In this document: positions 8,597 to 17,502 of the stretch, in pieces
Layout: each line of letters opens with the position of its first letter
Numbering within the stretch: position 1 is the stretch's first letter
Assembly (NCBI GenBank): GCA_018241505.1
Contig: JAFEDS010000015.1
Coordinates: forward strand, 1-64,000
Direction of reading: 5' to 3'
Length of the DNA stretch: 64,000 nucleotides
Source of the DNA: Pseudomonadota bacterium
Lineage (GTDB): Bacteria; Pseudomonadota; Gammaproteobacteria; Steroidobacterales; Steroidobacteraceae
Position numbers and translations under genes: made by a program
Notes under the pieces: generated by a model
What the model saw: only the letters and a program-made list of their open reading frames with translations
Told to the model about the DNA's origin: nothing
The model's database searches: none

Positions 8597-10234
8597 TCAG
8601 CGGGCCTTGGGGGGCTTGCGGGCGGCTCGGAATTTGAGAGCGGTGACCGCTTCGGAGGTGGCTTCGAGATACAGATCACCCGATCCCTGCACGCACCCCA
8701 GGGCGGTGAGTAGACTTCGTTGTTCAGCGTCATCGACCCCGGTGGCCATCGGCGTCAAGTCCAATGACTTCGCTACGGCAATACTGGCGCGGCAAACCTT
8801 GAGGGCCACAGAATCCTTACGCGCCGCGATCACCCAGGCGCGATCCAACTGCATGGCGTGAATGGGGGCCCGCGCCAACCACTCCGGGGACATGGTGCTG
8901 CGACCGACTTCATCGACAACAAACTGAACACCGGCTGCGGCGAGCGGGTTCAAGTCGGAGGGTGGCCGCACTCCGATATTTTTCTCGGCAATTCTCAGCT
9001 CGAGGCGCTGCGCAGGGATCGCGCCGGTGCTGAGCAGCCGGTTGAAATCCTCCACAAACTCCTCATGTGACAGATGGTGCCGGAGCGCACCGAATGAAAT
9101 CCTGACATCGGGCGGACCGCGGCGGCTCAGTATCAGAAAATCGTGTTGCAGCCACTTCATGGCCGCCCGGGACAAGGTGGTTCCCAGACCGGTCGTTTCG
9201 GCTACGCGCAGGAAATCCAGCGGCCGGATCTCGCCACGCAACGGATGTTGCCAGCGCAGGTACCCTACCCAGGCAACCAACCGGCCGGTTGCCAGATCGT
9301 GACGGCCGACGTACCGAAGTTGAATTTCGCCGTTCGTGATGGCGTTCTGCAGCTCGCGCGAGATGTCCATGCGCGCAAGGGACTTCAAGCGCAAGGTATC
9401 GGTGAAGAAGCAGATGCGACCGCCACTGCCGCGGCGGGCCTCATTTACAGCCGCGCGGGCGTGATCCAACAGTGCCTTGGCCGATGAAGCATCCTGCCCC
9501 AGAAGCGCAACGCCTGCACTGGGAGACAACTGATACACATCACCCGCCAGCTCCACCGGCTCGCGTAAGCTCGCGCAGATGTGCTCCACGCATGTTTCGA
9601 TGTTGGCCCGATCGGCGGAGTCGAGCACGAGGGCGAGCAGGCTGTCACTCAACTGACCCAGGTACCATGTGGGTTGGCCCTCGGCCGTCTGTGACGCGCT
9701 GGACAGTCGCATGACCGCGCTGGTCATGATCTGTTCGGAAAGCTTGGGGGCAATCGCCTGAGCAATATCGGCGAGACCCTCGATGTGAATAATGGCCACG
9801 GCCAGCGGCTTTTCGCGCAAGGACGCCATGGCGGTCGATTCCTTGAAGCGTTTCAAGAAGCCGCGGCGATCAATCTGCGGCGCGAGGCGCTCGGCGCTGG
9901 TCTCAATGGTTTCGTTCAGGGAGTTGTGCACCACCGGGCGGATGACGCAGATGGCGCGGTCGGGGCCTTGCGCCGAGGCCCGCGCCTCGTAGTCGCAGCC
10001 GCGGTCCTGGAAGTGGGCCTCGGCGGTATCCCGGGTGGAAATCGCCTTGCGGGTCAACTGTTTGACCAACTCGGCAACGGACTCCGGCCACACTGCGGTC
10101 AACTGCTTGCCGATGCTGTCGCCGGCCGGCTTGAGATCGCCAACCCCATGCCCGGCATTCACGGCGAGAATGACTCCGTCGCGGCGAACGCCAATCACCA
10201 GGTCCGGCAGGGCGCGGATCAGTGAGTCAGACAC
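8597..10234 (-). CDS. PAS plus degenerate GGDEF/EAL protein, probable non-catalytic c-di-GMP-related regulator
   Basis: A 545-residue protein. An N-terminal PAS-like domain (about 1-100) is followed by a GGDEF-like fold (about 130-275) and an EAL-like fold (about 285-530). The active-site motifs are lost. The GGDEF loop reads LSDSL, the EAL motif reads VGYLRW, the DDFG motif reads VDEVG, and the AEGVE motif reads ATGVDD. The fold is still recognisable from GVALLG, the LRWQHP strand and the Gln/Gly-rich end. It is therefore unlikely to make or degrade cyclic-di-GMP and may bind nucleotide or partner proteins instead. It reads leftward toward the protease gene, with a 165-base gap. No signal peptide or membrane segment is seen. 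Confidence 0.85.
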   Translation of the reverse strand: MSDSLIRALPDLVIGVRRDGVILAVNAGHGVGDLKPAGDSIGKQLTAVWPESVAELVKQLTRKAISTRDTAEAHFQDRGCDYEARASAQGPDRAICVIRPVVHNSLNETIETSAERLAPQIDRRGFLKRFKESTAMASLREKPLAVAIIHIEGLADIAQAIAPKLSEQIMTSAVMRLSSASQTAEGQPTWYLGQLSDSLLALVLDSADRANIETCVEHICASLREPVELAGDVYQLSPSAGVALLGQDASSAKALLDHARAAVNEARRGSGGRICFFTDTLRLKSLARMDISRELQNAITNGEIQLRYVGRHDLATGRLVAWVGYLRWQHPLRGEIRPLDFLRVAETTGLGTTLSRAAMKWLQHDFLILSRRGPPDVRISFGALRHHLSHEEFVEDFNRLLSTGAIPAQRLELRIAEKNIGVRPPSDLNPLAAAGVQFVVDEVGRSTMSPEWLARAPIHAMQLDRAWVIAARKDSVALKVCRASIAVAKSLDLTPMATGVDDAEQRSLLTALGCVQGSGDLYLEATSEAVTALKFRAARKPPKAR

Positions 10235-10430
10235 GGGCAGTCACCTGGAGGCTCGGCTGGGGCTGTGGCTTGCACATGGTTGGGGCGCGGGAATGACGCT
10301 CAGCCGGGGATGGTACGGGAAAGGAATATGGAAAACTGAGAGGGGGTGCGCGGGATCAGGACGCCGCGGACATACAGTGGTTAAAAATCGGGTTTGCTGA
10401 GGGCCTGGTCCACTGAGTCATCATCTGCAG

Positions 10431-10724
10431 ATGAGCACACGTCCGGGACGACTCGACCCACTGGAGAAGACCGGCGAACCCCGCTGGTTGGTCGTGCGGG
10501 ACCGGATGAGCCGTGCGCTGGAGTTCCGCATGTTGCCGGGAGGATCGGATCTGCGCGCCGCGATCGCCGCCAAGCAGGTCGAGTTGACCCGAACGGGTTG
10601 GCGGGTGGATTCCATTGCGCGCAAATGCGCCTTTTTCTTCGCTGATCGGGACAATGATCGGGTGTGTGTATCGGTGGAATGCTTTGAGCCTGAGGCGGCA
10701 GACGTCCGGCGGTTTCGCCGTTGA
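10431..10724 (+). CDS. Small hypothetical protein (97 aa)
   Basis: A 97-residue open frame with a balanced composition and a plausible beta/alpha pattern (PRWLVVRDRMSRALEF, then RTGWRVDSIARKCAFFFADR and RVCVSVECFEP). This fits a real small soluble protein better than the overlapping Pro/Arg-rich frames. No clear Shine-Dalgarno precedes the ATG. It is transcribed away from the degenerate GGDEF/EAL gene. I do not recognise a family and assign no function. Confidence 0.55.
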   Translation: MSTRPGRLDPLEKTGEPRWLVVRDRMSRALEFRMLPGGSDLRAAIAAKQVELTRTGWRVDSIARKCAFFFADRDNDRVCVSVECFEPEAADVRRFRR

Positions 10725-10883
10725 TGCGCCGTTGCGCGGGCCGCCCGCCCAATCGTTGCAACTCATCGACGTGGCGGTCGAGTCCCAACCGGCCGCGGCC
10801 ACTGCCGTGTTCGATCGGCCGGCGCGAGTCGCGTGAATCGGCGCGGCGGTCGTGGCCGGCCGTCAACACACATTGAGGGGGGG

Positions 10884-11675
10884 TCAGGGCAACTTGTGAC
10901 CGGTTTGCTCCTGTATGCGCCCGTGCAGATCATCGAACCGCGCATGGATGGTTTTGCCATCCGGCTCAATGGTCCAGGTACTGACCTTCACCACGGCGCC
11001 ATCTTTTTTGTCCGACTCTTCAATGGTGTTGGCATTGAGCAGTTTGACTGCCACCGAGTTGAACTCGGGACTGCCGTTGTAGGGCGCATTGGTGCCATCG
11101 AGCCTGGCCTGAAAGGAACGGCCCATGTGGTCGGTCATGGACAGTGTTTGGTCGTGGACTTTGAACGTTGTGTCTTCGTCGTGATGGGTCAGGTCGGTTT
11201 CAATCCGGTGCCAGGAGCCTGAGAGGGCGGGGTCGGCAGGTGATTGCCGCCGCCCGGCGCGTGTTGATTTGCTGGTCAGCTCAATGGGACCCGGCCCCAT
11301 TCCAAACAGTCGTTGTTGCTCCACCAGGGTATTGCCGTCGGCGGAAACAGTTGCGCGGGTCTCAGCGACGGTTTGACCCTGCTTCTTGGCGATCTTCGCC
11401 ACGGTTCGGGCGTCGATGACCTGAACGCTCAAAGAGTCGTACCGTGGGTTTCCGGCTACCGGATGATCATGGCCATCCGCCAGTATCTTGTATGGCGGCG
11501 TACATGAACGGCATTCGTACGTACCGTGGCTCAGCACGTATTCATCAGGTTTTTCGTTCGGGCCGGCACGCTGCGGATCCGGCCGCCAGGTGCCATCGAA
11601 CACGCTTTGTGCGTGAGCACCCGTGCAAAGGAGGAAGAAAACGATTCCGGCCGCGAGCCGTTGCAGTGCGTTCAT
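10884..11675 (-). CDS. Secreted hypothetical protein with two beta-rich repeats
   Basis: A 263-residue protein with a clear signal peptide (MNALQRLAAGIVFFLLCTGAHA, then QSVFDGTW). The mature part holds two similar beta-rich halves: one starts at FDGTWRPDP, the other at LSGSWHRIETD. Each ends in a strand of the type DGNTLVEQQ or DGKTIHARF. An ECRSCTPP motif could form a disulfide or bind a metal. The pattern resembles small lipocalin-like barrels, but I cannot name a family. It lies alone between two cyclic-di-GMP-type genes, with no operon partner closer than about 65 bases. Confidence 0.8.
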   Translation of the reverse strand: MNALQRLAAGIVFFLLCTGAHAQSVFDGTWRPDPQRAGPNEKPDEYVLSHGTYECRSCTPPYKILADGHDHPVAGNPRYDSLSVQVIDARTVAKIAKKQGQTVAETRATVSADGNTLVEQQRLFGMGPGPIELTSKSTRAGRRQSPADPALSGSWHRIETDLTHHDEDTTFKVHDQTLSMTDHMGRSFQARLDGTNAPYNGSPEFNSVAVKLLNANTIEESDKKDGAVVKVSTWTIEPDGKTIHARFDDLHGRIQEQTGHKLP

Positions 11676-11739
11676 GCCGACACCCCTGTCTGATGCAGGT
11701 GAAGACCGAAAGCGCGGCGAATTCCCGCCAGGACCTGAG

Positions 11740-12765
11740 CTAGGTGGATCCTACGGACTCAACTCGATTGCGCCCTTCCCGCTTTGCCGCATAAAGTGCG
11801 CCATCCGCCTTCTGCATCAACTTATCGAGGTCAATGGCTTCGACGCTGTGGGCGACGCCGACACTGATGCTCACCTGGCCGATTTGTTCATCGCTTCCGG
11901 CTTTCCGCAAGCGCGCGTGCTGGAGGGAGGCACGGATCTGCTCGGCCACCGCAATGGCCCCATTGAGTGCCGTCTCCGGCAGCAAAATCGCAAACTCATC
12001 CCCGCCCACGCGTGCCGCGATGTCCGCACCCTTGATCCGGGCGCGCAGAACATGGGCAACCCCCCTCAGCACCTGGTCCCCGACCCCGTGCCCGTAGGCA
12101 TCATTGATCTCTTTGAACCGATCGACATCCACCAGGAGTAATGAGGTGCCTTCCGCAGTAGCCGCGCGCGGAATCACGTCTGCAAATGCCTTCTCAAACC
12201 CGCGCCGGTTCAAGAGCCCTGTGAGCGGATCATTGAAGGCCACCGCCTCCGCCTTCTCGAGGCGCTCCGTCAAAGTCTTTACTTCCTGCGCTCGCGTATC
12301 GAGCTGCCGCGTCAGCGTGAGGCTGACTGAAGACATCTTCTGAGTCTCCACCATGAGATCCCTCAGCACGGAGTGGATGGCCGTCGCCGCGTCAGGTCGG
12401 CTCAAGCGTTCGGTATGACCTTCCAATGACTTACCGAATTGAACAGCGTGCGTGCCGCTCTGGCAGATCACCTCGGAGGTCTCCGTCAACAGAACTCTCA
12501 GGCGTTCGTGAATGCGCGTGACAGCCTGGGCCTCGCGCGAGGCGACGTGCGTCGCGTACAAATGAGCGACATCAGCGTCAGTTAAGGGGTTTTGAGTCTT
12601 GAGCCGTTGCTCGAGGATCTGGCTCAGTGGCGGATTGAGGCCGGCTACGTGCTCGTACCAGAGGGTGTAGCTGGCAGGGTCCAGTGCGGCCTCCTGCCGC
12701 CCCATGTGCCCCACCGCTACGCGCAAAAATTCCGCGCTTTGTACGCGCGTCTGTTGATATTGCAT
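11740..12765 (-). CDS. Diguanylate cyclase (GGDEF) with helical N-terminal domain
   Basis: About 341 residues. The N-terminal 100 residues carry the SYTLWYEHVAGLNPPL segment known from a class of cytoplasmic diguanylate cyclases. A coiled coil follows (about 145-185), then a complete GGDEF domain with FNDPLTGLLNRRGF, VDVDRFKEIND, VGGDEFAILL and a YAAKREGRN end. It should make cyclic-di-GMP from two GTP. The inhibitory RxxD site is KGAD, so product feedback is probably absent. ATG 12765 is chosen because conserved sequence begins there; the frame continues to 12963, but that extension does not look like protein from this family. The Shine-Dalgarno is weak. Confidence 0.92.
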   Translation of the reverse strand: MQYQQTRVQSAEFLRVAVGHMGRQEAALDPASYTLWYEHVAGLNPPLSQILEQRLKTQNPLTDADVAHLYATHVASREAQAVTRIHERLRVLLTETSEVICQSGTHAVQFGKSLEGHTERLSRPDAATAIHSVLRDLMVETQKMSSVSLTLTRQLDTRAQEVKTLTERLEKAEAVAFNDPLTGLLNRRGFEKAFADVIPRAATAEGTSLLLVDVDRFKEINDAYGHGVGDQVLRGVAHVLRARIKGADIAARVGGDEFAILLPETALNGAIAVAEQIRASLQHARLRKAGSDEQIGQVSISVGVAHSVEAIDLDKLMQKADGALYAAKREGRNRVESVGST

Positions 12766-12974
12766 TGCGTCAGGTGGACCTCTTTTTGGTTGTGAGCCGA
12801 TCCTGGGGCGGACGATGATCGTGCATTCGCAGATCCCTGGCGGGAGCAAGCTGAAATAATCGACCAAAATGTGGCGAAAGGGAAGCAACGCAGCAAGGGA
12901 GACGGCCGCCGGGAAAGTGATGTCGATTTTCGGCATTAATCTATGTTTGCGGGCAGAAATCAACGGCGGGATGG

Positions 12975-13271
12975 TTGCGCGTGAAATTGAATCCAGGACT
13001 TATACAAGTGTGCGCACGAGCCGGCGCCGAGCTGGCGGGCTTTGTGAATGCGGCCTGGGATGGCGTTGTCCACGCTTTCATTGTGGATACGATGGTGGCT
13101 GCCCGATACCAGCGCCAGGGCATTGCCACACAGATGCTCGCCATTTGCGCGCGGGAGGCTCGCAATGCGAAGTGTGAGTGGTTGCACGTCGACTTTGAGG
13201 AGCGTCTGCGGCGTTTGTACTTTGATCGGGCGGGGTTTGTAGCTACGGATGCGGGGCAGATCAGACTGTGA
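12975..13271 (+). CDS. GNAT N-acetyltransferase, N-terminally short (possible frameshift)
   Basis: The frame contains the acetyl-CoA-binding core of a GNAT fold: LAGFVNAAWDGVVHAFIVDT, then the RYQRQGIATQML pyrophosphate loop and a CEWLHVDFEE strand with a terminal GFVATDAGQIRL. Relatives of this type usually have about 30-40 more residues at the front. Here only TTG (12975) or GTG (12981, with GGCGGGA nearby) are available, and the frame closes at a TGA at 12918-12920. An ATG at 12920 in another frame gives a plausible beginning (MSIFGIN). A one-base frameshift just upstream of the core is therefore possible. The substrate is unknown. Confidence 0.65.
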   Translation: MRVKLNPGLIQVCARAGAELAGFVNAAWDGVVHAFIVDTMVAARYQRQGIATQMLAICAREARNAKCEWLHVDFEERLRRLYFDRAGFVATDAGQIRL

Positions 13272-13307
13272 GTGAGCGCCCGCATTGAAACGGCGCTCGA
13301 CGGTGTA

Positions 13308-14044
13308 TCAATATGGGACGCCGAGCGCTTGCTCGAGAGTTTGGGCTGTCAATATGCGTTCGGCGAGTCTATCCAACTCCGCGTCTTGCGAGCCACGGAC
13401 ACGAGTCTGAATTTCTTCGGGCAACGGACCGAATCGTACTGTTAGCTGTTTGAGGATCACATCCACACGGCCTTCCTTTCGGGCCTCTTCGCGGTTTTCC
13501 GCCAGGCCTTCGGCAACATAGCGACGGAGAAACTCGTTTTTGAATTCATAACCAGGTGTATTCATGGTTGCCTTGACCGTCTCTTTGACGCTCTCTGATA
13601 CGGACTCGAGGATGAGATCATAATACAATCTGCCATGCTCGGGCCCAAGACCCAGGGCTGGCACCGGGTACCTGGCCCCAACTCAATGGGCTTTCGAGCC
13701 CAACGGGCTACAGCTTCCTCGGTTGTGAAAACGAGCAGGCATACTGGGCAACGGTGCAGTGAGCGCAAGTTGGCGATATAGGCAGGCCAGGTGTATGCCT
13801 TGTCCTGGTCGCGACCCAACTGCACCTCCACGATGACGCCGAGCACCTTTTGTGTCTGCCGCATCAGAAACAACACCGCATCGGCTCTGTACTCCGCCGG
13901 ATTCAGGTCAGTCAGATCTTCGGAGTCATGGCGGACTTCGTCGAACTCGGGCACTTCCGCTTCGAGGGCGCGCAGCAAATCCGCTGCTGACTCCGAACGA
14001 CTGCGGAGGAAGGCCACGAGCAACGCGTGCAGAGGCGAATGCAT
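13308..14044 (-). pseudogene. Frameshifted gene, hypothetical family with EYRADAVLFL/EVQLGRDQ core
   Basis: Two overlapping frames make up one protein. The N-terminal frame (14044 down to about 13648) has MHSPLHALLVAFLRSR, LNPAEYRADAVLFL, VIVEVQLGRDQDK and PIELGPGTR. The C-terminal frame (to 13308) has LGPEHGRLYYDLI, then YEFKNEFLRRYVAEG and a Glu/Lys-rich tail. Adding one base in the GGGCCC run at 13641-13646 joins them in phase (VLGPEHGRLYY). The arrangement of acidic residues with EVQ resembles the PD-(D/E)XK nuclease-like proteins common in myxobacteria and streptomycetes, but the function is unknown. Either the gene is inactivated or one base was miscalled. Confidence 0.75.
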
Positions 14045-14164
14045 CGAAGCAGGCTAAAGTGCGCAGGGCTGGTTTGGATAGCGTCTGAATGTGGTCAGAA
14101 CGCTCGAAAACTCCGTCGAGCCGAATCGGGTCGAAGTGGCCGATACAGTACAATTGCCGGCACA

Positions 14165-15145
14165 ATGAACACGTACTACCAGACGCTCATAGCGGCGGCC
14201 GCATTGATCACGGCCACATTGCTGCAGTTGCCGAACGCGGGGGCGGAGGAGTTCTCCTGCGTGGCTGTCCGCGCTGACGCTCGGCCCAGGGTGATCAACA
14301 CAACATTGGCAGGCGTACCCGCCGTTGTACGCCTGCCGAACAGCATCACCCATCGGCCCATTGTTCTATGGCATGGGCTCGGGTCGCCCGGCGATCCCGC
14401 TGCGCTGATGCAGGCTTTGCCGCTGGATGACATTCAAGCGGTCAAGGTCTATCTCGGCCTCCCGCTGACGGGCGAGCGAGCGCCGAAGGACAGTGCTGAC
14501 GGGCTTGCGCAACGGCAGAAGCGCGACTATGCCACTCTCATTTTCAAGCCCATTGTTATTGGCGCCGCGGAGGAGCTGCCGGCGGTGGCGTCGGCGCTGG
14601 ATGAAAGACATTGTTTGCCGAAGGACCGCGAGATTGATTTGTTTGGCTTCTCCGCAGGCGGAACGGCGGTGCTTGCCGCGCTGGCTGAACAACATGTACG
14701 AATTGCGGCGGCGATTACGGTCAACGCGCCGACGGGGTTGGACAAAGCCATTGGGGCGTTGGAACGGGCCACTCATGCGACCTACAACTGGTCGCCTGAG
14801 GCGCGGCAGCTTGCCGAGCGAACCAACTTTACGAATCGTGCGGTAGAGATTGGCCGGAACCGCCCTGCCCTGTTGATGCTGCAGGGGGCAGATGACACGG
14901 TGAGCTCGCCGCAGGATGCGGAAGCGTTGGTGCATGCGCTGGAGGTCAGCTACAGAAACGCGCTTGACGAGCGCACAGGCGCAGGTGGCACCTACGGTGA
15001 GTGGGGTGGGCAGCGCGGAGCGGTTGGTGACGCGCAGCGTCTCAAAGTCGTGGTGTTACCCGGAGTGACGCATCAGTGGGCGCAAGGCACGGGTCTCGAT
15101 GAAGTGCGTGCGAACGTTACAGGGTGGCTGAATCGGCACGGTTAG
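14165..15145 (+). CDS. Secreted alpha/beta hydrolase
   Basis: A 326-residue protein with signal peptide (MNTYYQTLIAAAALITATLL, ending near NAGA). It has an alpha/beta-hydrolase pattern: a strand and oxyanion segment around VLWHGLGSPGD, nucleophile Ser in GFSAGG, an acid in QGADDTVSSP, and His in GVTHQW near the C-terminus. It is probably an esterase or lipase-type enzyme in the periplasm; the substrate cannot be read. ATG 14165 is preferred to the upstream frame (open from 14027) because the signal peptide begins there. A weak ribosome-binding site precedes it. The 3' end overlaps the convergent oxygenase gene by 29 bases. Confidence 0.88.
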   Translation: MNTYYQTLIAAAALITATLLQLPNAGAEEFSCVAVRADARPRVINTTLAGVPAVVRLPNSITHRPIVLWHGLGSPGDPAALMQALPLDDIQAVKVYLGLPLTGERAPKDSADGLAQRQKRDYATLIFKPIVIGAAEELPAVASALDERHCLPKDREIDLFGFSAGGTAVLAALAEQHVRIAAAITVNAPTGLDKAIGALERATHATYNWSPEARQLAERTNFTNRAVEIGRNRPALLMLQGADDTVSSPQDAEALVHALEVSYRNALDERTGAGGTYGEWGGQRGAVGDAQRLKVVVLPGVTHQWAQGTGLDEVRANVTGWLNRHG

Positions 15146-15974
15146 ACTTCCAACGCCGCACCAGCCTCTTTGCGGCTTGATACAGCACCGGTGGCGTTAC
15201 TTCACGAGCGAGTGCCAACAACTTCACGCGCCCGCGATTGAGATCGTTGGCGAAGATTGAACTGTGGGGAACAGCGTCGCTGGCTCCGTCGGTGCCGACG
15301 GTGTGGTAGTAGACGATGAATGAGTCTCGGCTGCGGCCGAGCGGGCAGGCGATCGGTGTGGGCACGCCGTGGAAGTTCGGTGCGGCCACCTCGAAGATCA
15401 CGGTCCTGTTGTAGATCGGATCGATCGAGACCTTGCAATGCCTGGCATCGGCATCCCACAACTCCAGTTGCCCCCGATAACGGGAATCCCACGACTTGTT
15501 GAGGAAGACAATCATGGCGAGTCTGCGGATGAGGCCCGTCTCGTAAGCGACATTCCGGTCGGAGTGAACGCCGAAGTAATCTCCAGGCTGCATGGACGCA
15601 TAACCCGCGCCCTGCAGATAGGGATCGGGCAGCAATTGCCGGATGCCGGTGATTGCGGACAGAAAATAAAGAAATGAAGCGCAATGGAGCAGGTTGACGA
15701 GCCGGGTGCCGGCTGTTCCCAGGTCGCCATAGGACCGCATGCGGCGCACCCGTTCGCGCGCTTCAGACTCGACGGTCCTCCATTGATCCTCGCGCAGGCC
15801 GCTCATTTCAGCGATCAGAGGATCGAGGATGTTGGAGGAAAAGAAGTTGTCGAGAATGAGGTGGGGAAAGGGCGGCGCTTTGCGGTACTCGGCACTCGAG
15901 GCATCGATCTGCGGGGGCAGATTGACCATCCCGTCGAGGGATGCAAATGAATTTCTTGGGGGTTCCAGTGACAT
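15117..15974 (-). CDS. 2-oxoglutarate/Fe(II)-dependent oxygenase (prolyl-4-hydroxylase type)
   Basis: A 285-residue cytosolic protein. The double-stranded beta-helix shows the iron triad as VHSDRN (His and Asp) and NFHGVPTPI (distal His), and the 2-oxoglutarate-contacting basic residue is likely in SRDSFIVYYHT. It opens with PPFPHLILDNFF, which is typical of prolyl-4-hydroxylase-like proteins. Such enzymes hydroxylate proteins or small molecules; the target here is not known. It is divergent from the EpsL-like gene 160 bases away. A link to polysaccharide synthesis is possible but rests only on position. Confidence 0.88.
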   Translation of the reverse strand: MSLEPPRNSFASLDGMVNLPPQIDASSAEYRKAPPFPHLILDNFFSSNILDPLIAEMSGLREDQWRTVESEARERVRRMRSYGDLGTAGTRLVNLLHCASFLYFLSAITGIRQLLPDPYLQGAGYASMQPGDYFGVHSDRNVAYETGLIRRLAMIVFLNKSWDSRYRGQLELWDADARHCKVSIDPIYNRTVIFEVAAPNFHGVPTPIACPLGRSRDSFIVYYHTVGTDGASDAVPHSSIFANDLNRGRVKLLALAREVTPPVLYQAAKRLVRRWKSNRADSATL

Positions 15975-16136
15975 CGGGCCCGCACGCCCTGATTTGATTG
16001 TTGTGGCGCAGGACTACCGTACTCCCGTTGATTGTCGCCCTGCAAGAGAAACTGCTCAGGCAACGCCTATCCTGGCGCTCGTCAAGATTTTCTTTCGGGC
16101 GAGTTGTTGTTCTAATGGCCGGATGTGGCCAGAGCA

Positions 16137-17453
16137 ATGCCTTCGACTATGGACCTCGCCCCGCCTGCGCGGGGTGGTGACAGCCCCATCCGTATCCCGC
16201 GGCCGAACGTGAAGTCGCCTTTTTTTCGCATCCTGCTGGCGGCTGCCGCCGGTCTGGGGCCCTGGGCGCACTCGATTGCAGCAGAAGGGACGCACTCGCT
16301 GGCGGCAGAGGAACAGCCGCCGCGGAAACTCGATTTTTTCGTGGGGGCGGGGGCCCTGTACGACGATAACCTGTTCCGACAACCCAGCGGCGCGGACCTG
16401 TCGGCGGTTGCGGCGAATCTGCATCGGGACGACCTCATCGAGCGGCTGACCGCCGGGGTCGACGGGACCTGGACGCTCGCTCGCCAGACCTTCGAATTGC
16501 AGGCTCACGGCGACGGCAATCGGTTCGAGCACAACGACCAGTTGAACAACGTGTCCGGCAAGGCCATGGGAAGCTGGGACTGGCGGCTCGGAAGCCGTTT
16601 GTCCGGGCGGCTGGGAGCCGACTACGCGCGCTCGCTGGCGGACTTTGCGAACAACCTCGTCCTGGTGAAGGATGTATTGACGCAGAAGAGCTCGTTTGCG
16701 AGCGGCTCGTATCTGCTGGGTAACCGCTGGACGTTGACAGCGGATATCCGCTGGGCATCCATTGATCACGGGGCTGAGATCCGGCAAGTCGACGACGCCA
16801 ATATCCGGACACAGAAGCTCGGAATCGCCTTCAGACTACTGCCCAGCACCAGCGTGGGGTGGAATTACCGGCACGCGAACGCGAATTTCGCCGGCGAGCA
16901 ACTGGCTCCGGTCACGGGCGCATTTGATCGGAACTACGATGAAAGCGCGTCGGTTTTCTGGTTGAACTACGCCCTGGGCAGCAAGACCGATTTCAACCTC
17001 GAAGGCGGATACCTGCGTCGTAACTACCCCAACGCAGCCATCGGCAACTACTCCGGCGGCACCGGTCGGGCTACGCTCACCTGGCGTCCCGGCGCGAAGA
17101 CCCAGTTGGTTGTCACCGGCTGGCGCGATCTCACGGCGTACATTGACGCGGAATCCAACTATTTTGTTTCGACTGGCGCACGCATCGCACCAACGTGGAC
17201 GCCTACGGAGCGGATCTCGACGTCACTGGCCGCATCGTGGGAGAGGCAGAAGTACATCGGATCCGAACTGATAGATCTGGGGGAACCATTCCGCCGTGAC
17301 ACAGTGCGGTCGGTGCAAGCCGGCGCGACCTACCTGCCCAGAGACCCGCTTCAGCTCGACCTCACATTACGCCACGAACAGCGTGGCTCCAACCGTTCGG
17401 CACTGACATACAAAGACAACTTGGCAATACTCGGAGTGCGATTTACGTTTTGA
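16137..17453 (+). CDS. EpsL-like outer-membrane beta-barrel, exopolysaccharide export
   Basis: About 438 residues. A basic leader and hydrophobic stretch (FFRILLAAAAGLGPWAHS, cleaved near IAA) are followed by an outer-membrane barrel made of alternating strands and ending in Phe (LGVRFTF). It begins with the GAGALYDDNLFR signature seen in EpsL-type barrel proteins next to EpsB/D/E/F/G clusters; those are thought to take part in polysaccharide secretion. The start is not decided: GTG 16125, ATG 16137 and ATG 16149 are in frame and none has a strong ribosome-binding site. It is the first of four rightward EPS genes. Confidence 0.85.
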   Translation: MPSTMDLAPPARGGDSPIRIPRPNVKSPFFRILLAAAAGLGPWAHSIAAEGTHSLAAEEQPPRKLDFFVGAGALYDDNLFRQPSGADLSAVAANLHRDDLIERLTAGVDGTWTLARQTFELQAHGDGNRFEHNDQLNNVSGKAMGSWDWRLGSRLSGRLGADYARSLADFANNLVLVKDVLTQKSSFASGSYLLGNRWTLTADIRWASIDHGAEIRQVDDANIRTQKLGIAFRLLPSTSVGWNYRHANANFAGEQLAPVTGAFDRNYDESASVFWLNYALGSKTDFNLEGGYLRRNYPNAAIGNYSGGTGRATLTWRPGAKTQLVVTGWRDLTAYIDAESNYFVSTGARIAPTWTPTERISTSLAASWERQKYIGSELIDLGEPFRRDTVRSVQAGATYLPRDPLQLDLTLRHEQRGSNRSALTYKDNLAILGVRFTF

Positions 17454-17502
17454 AGTGCGAGACTGCGGTTGAGTGAATGGATGTTCAGAGGTGATGCCGG
17501 TC

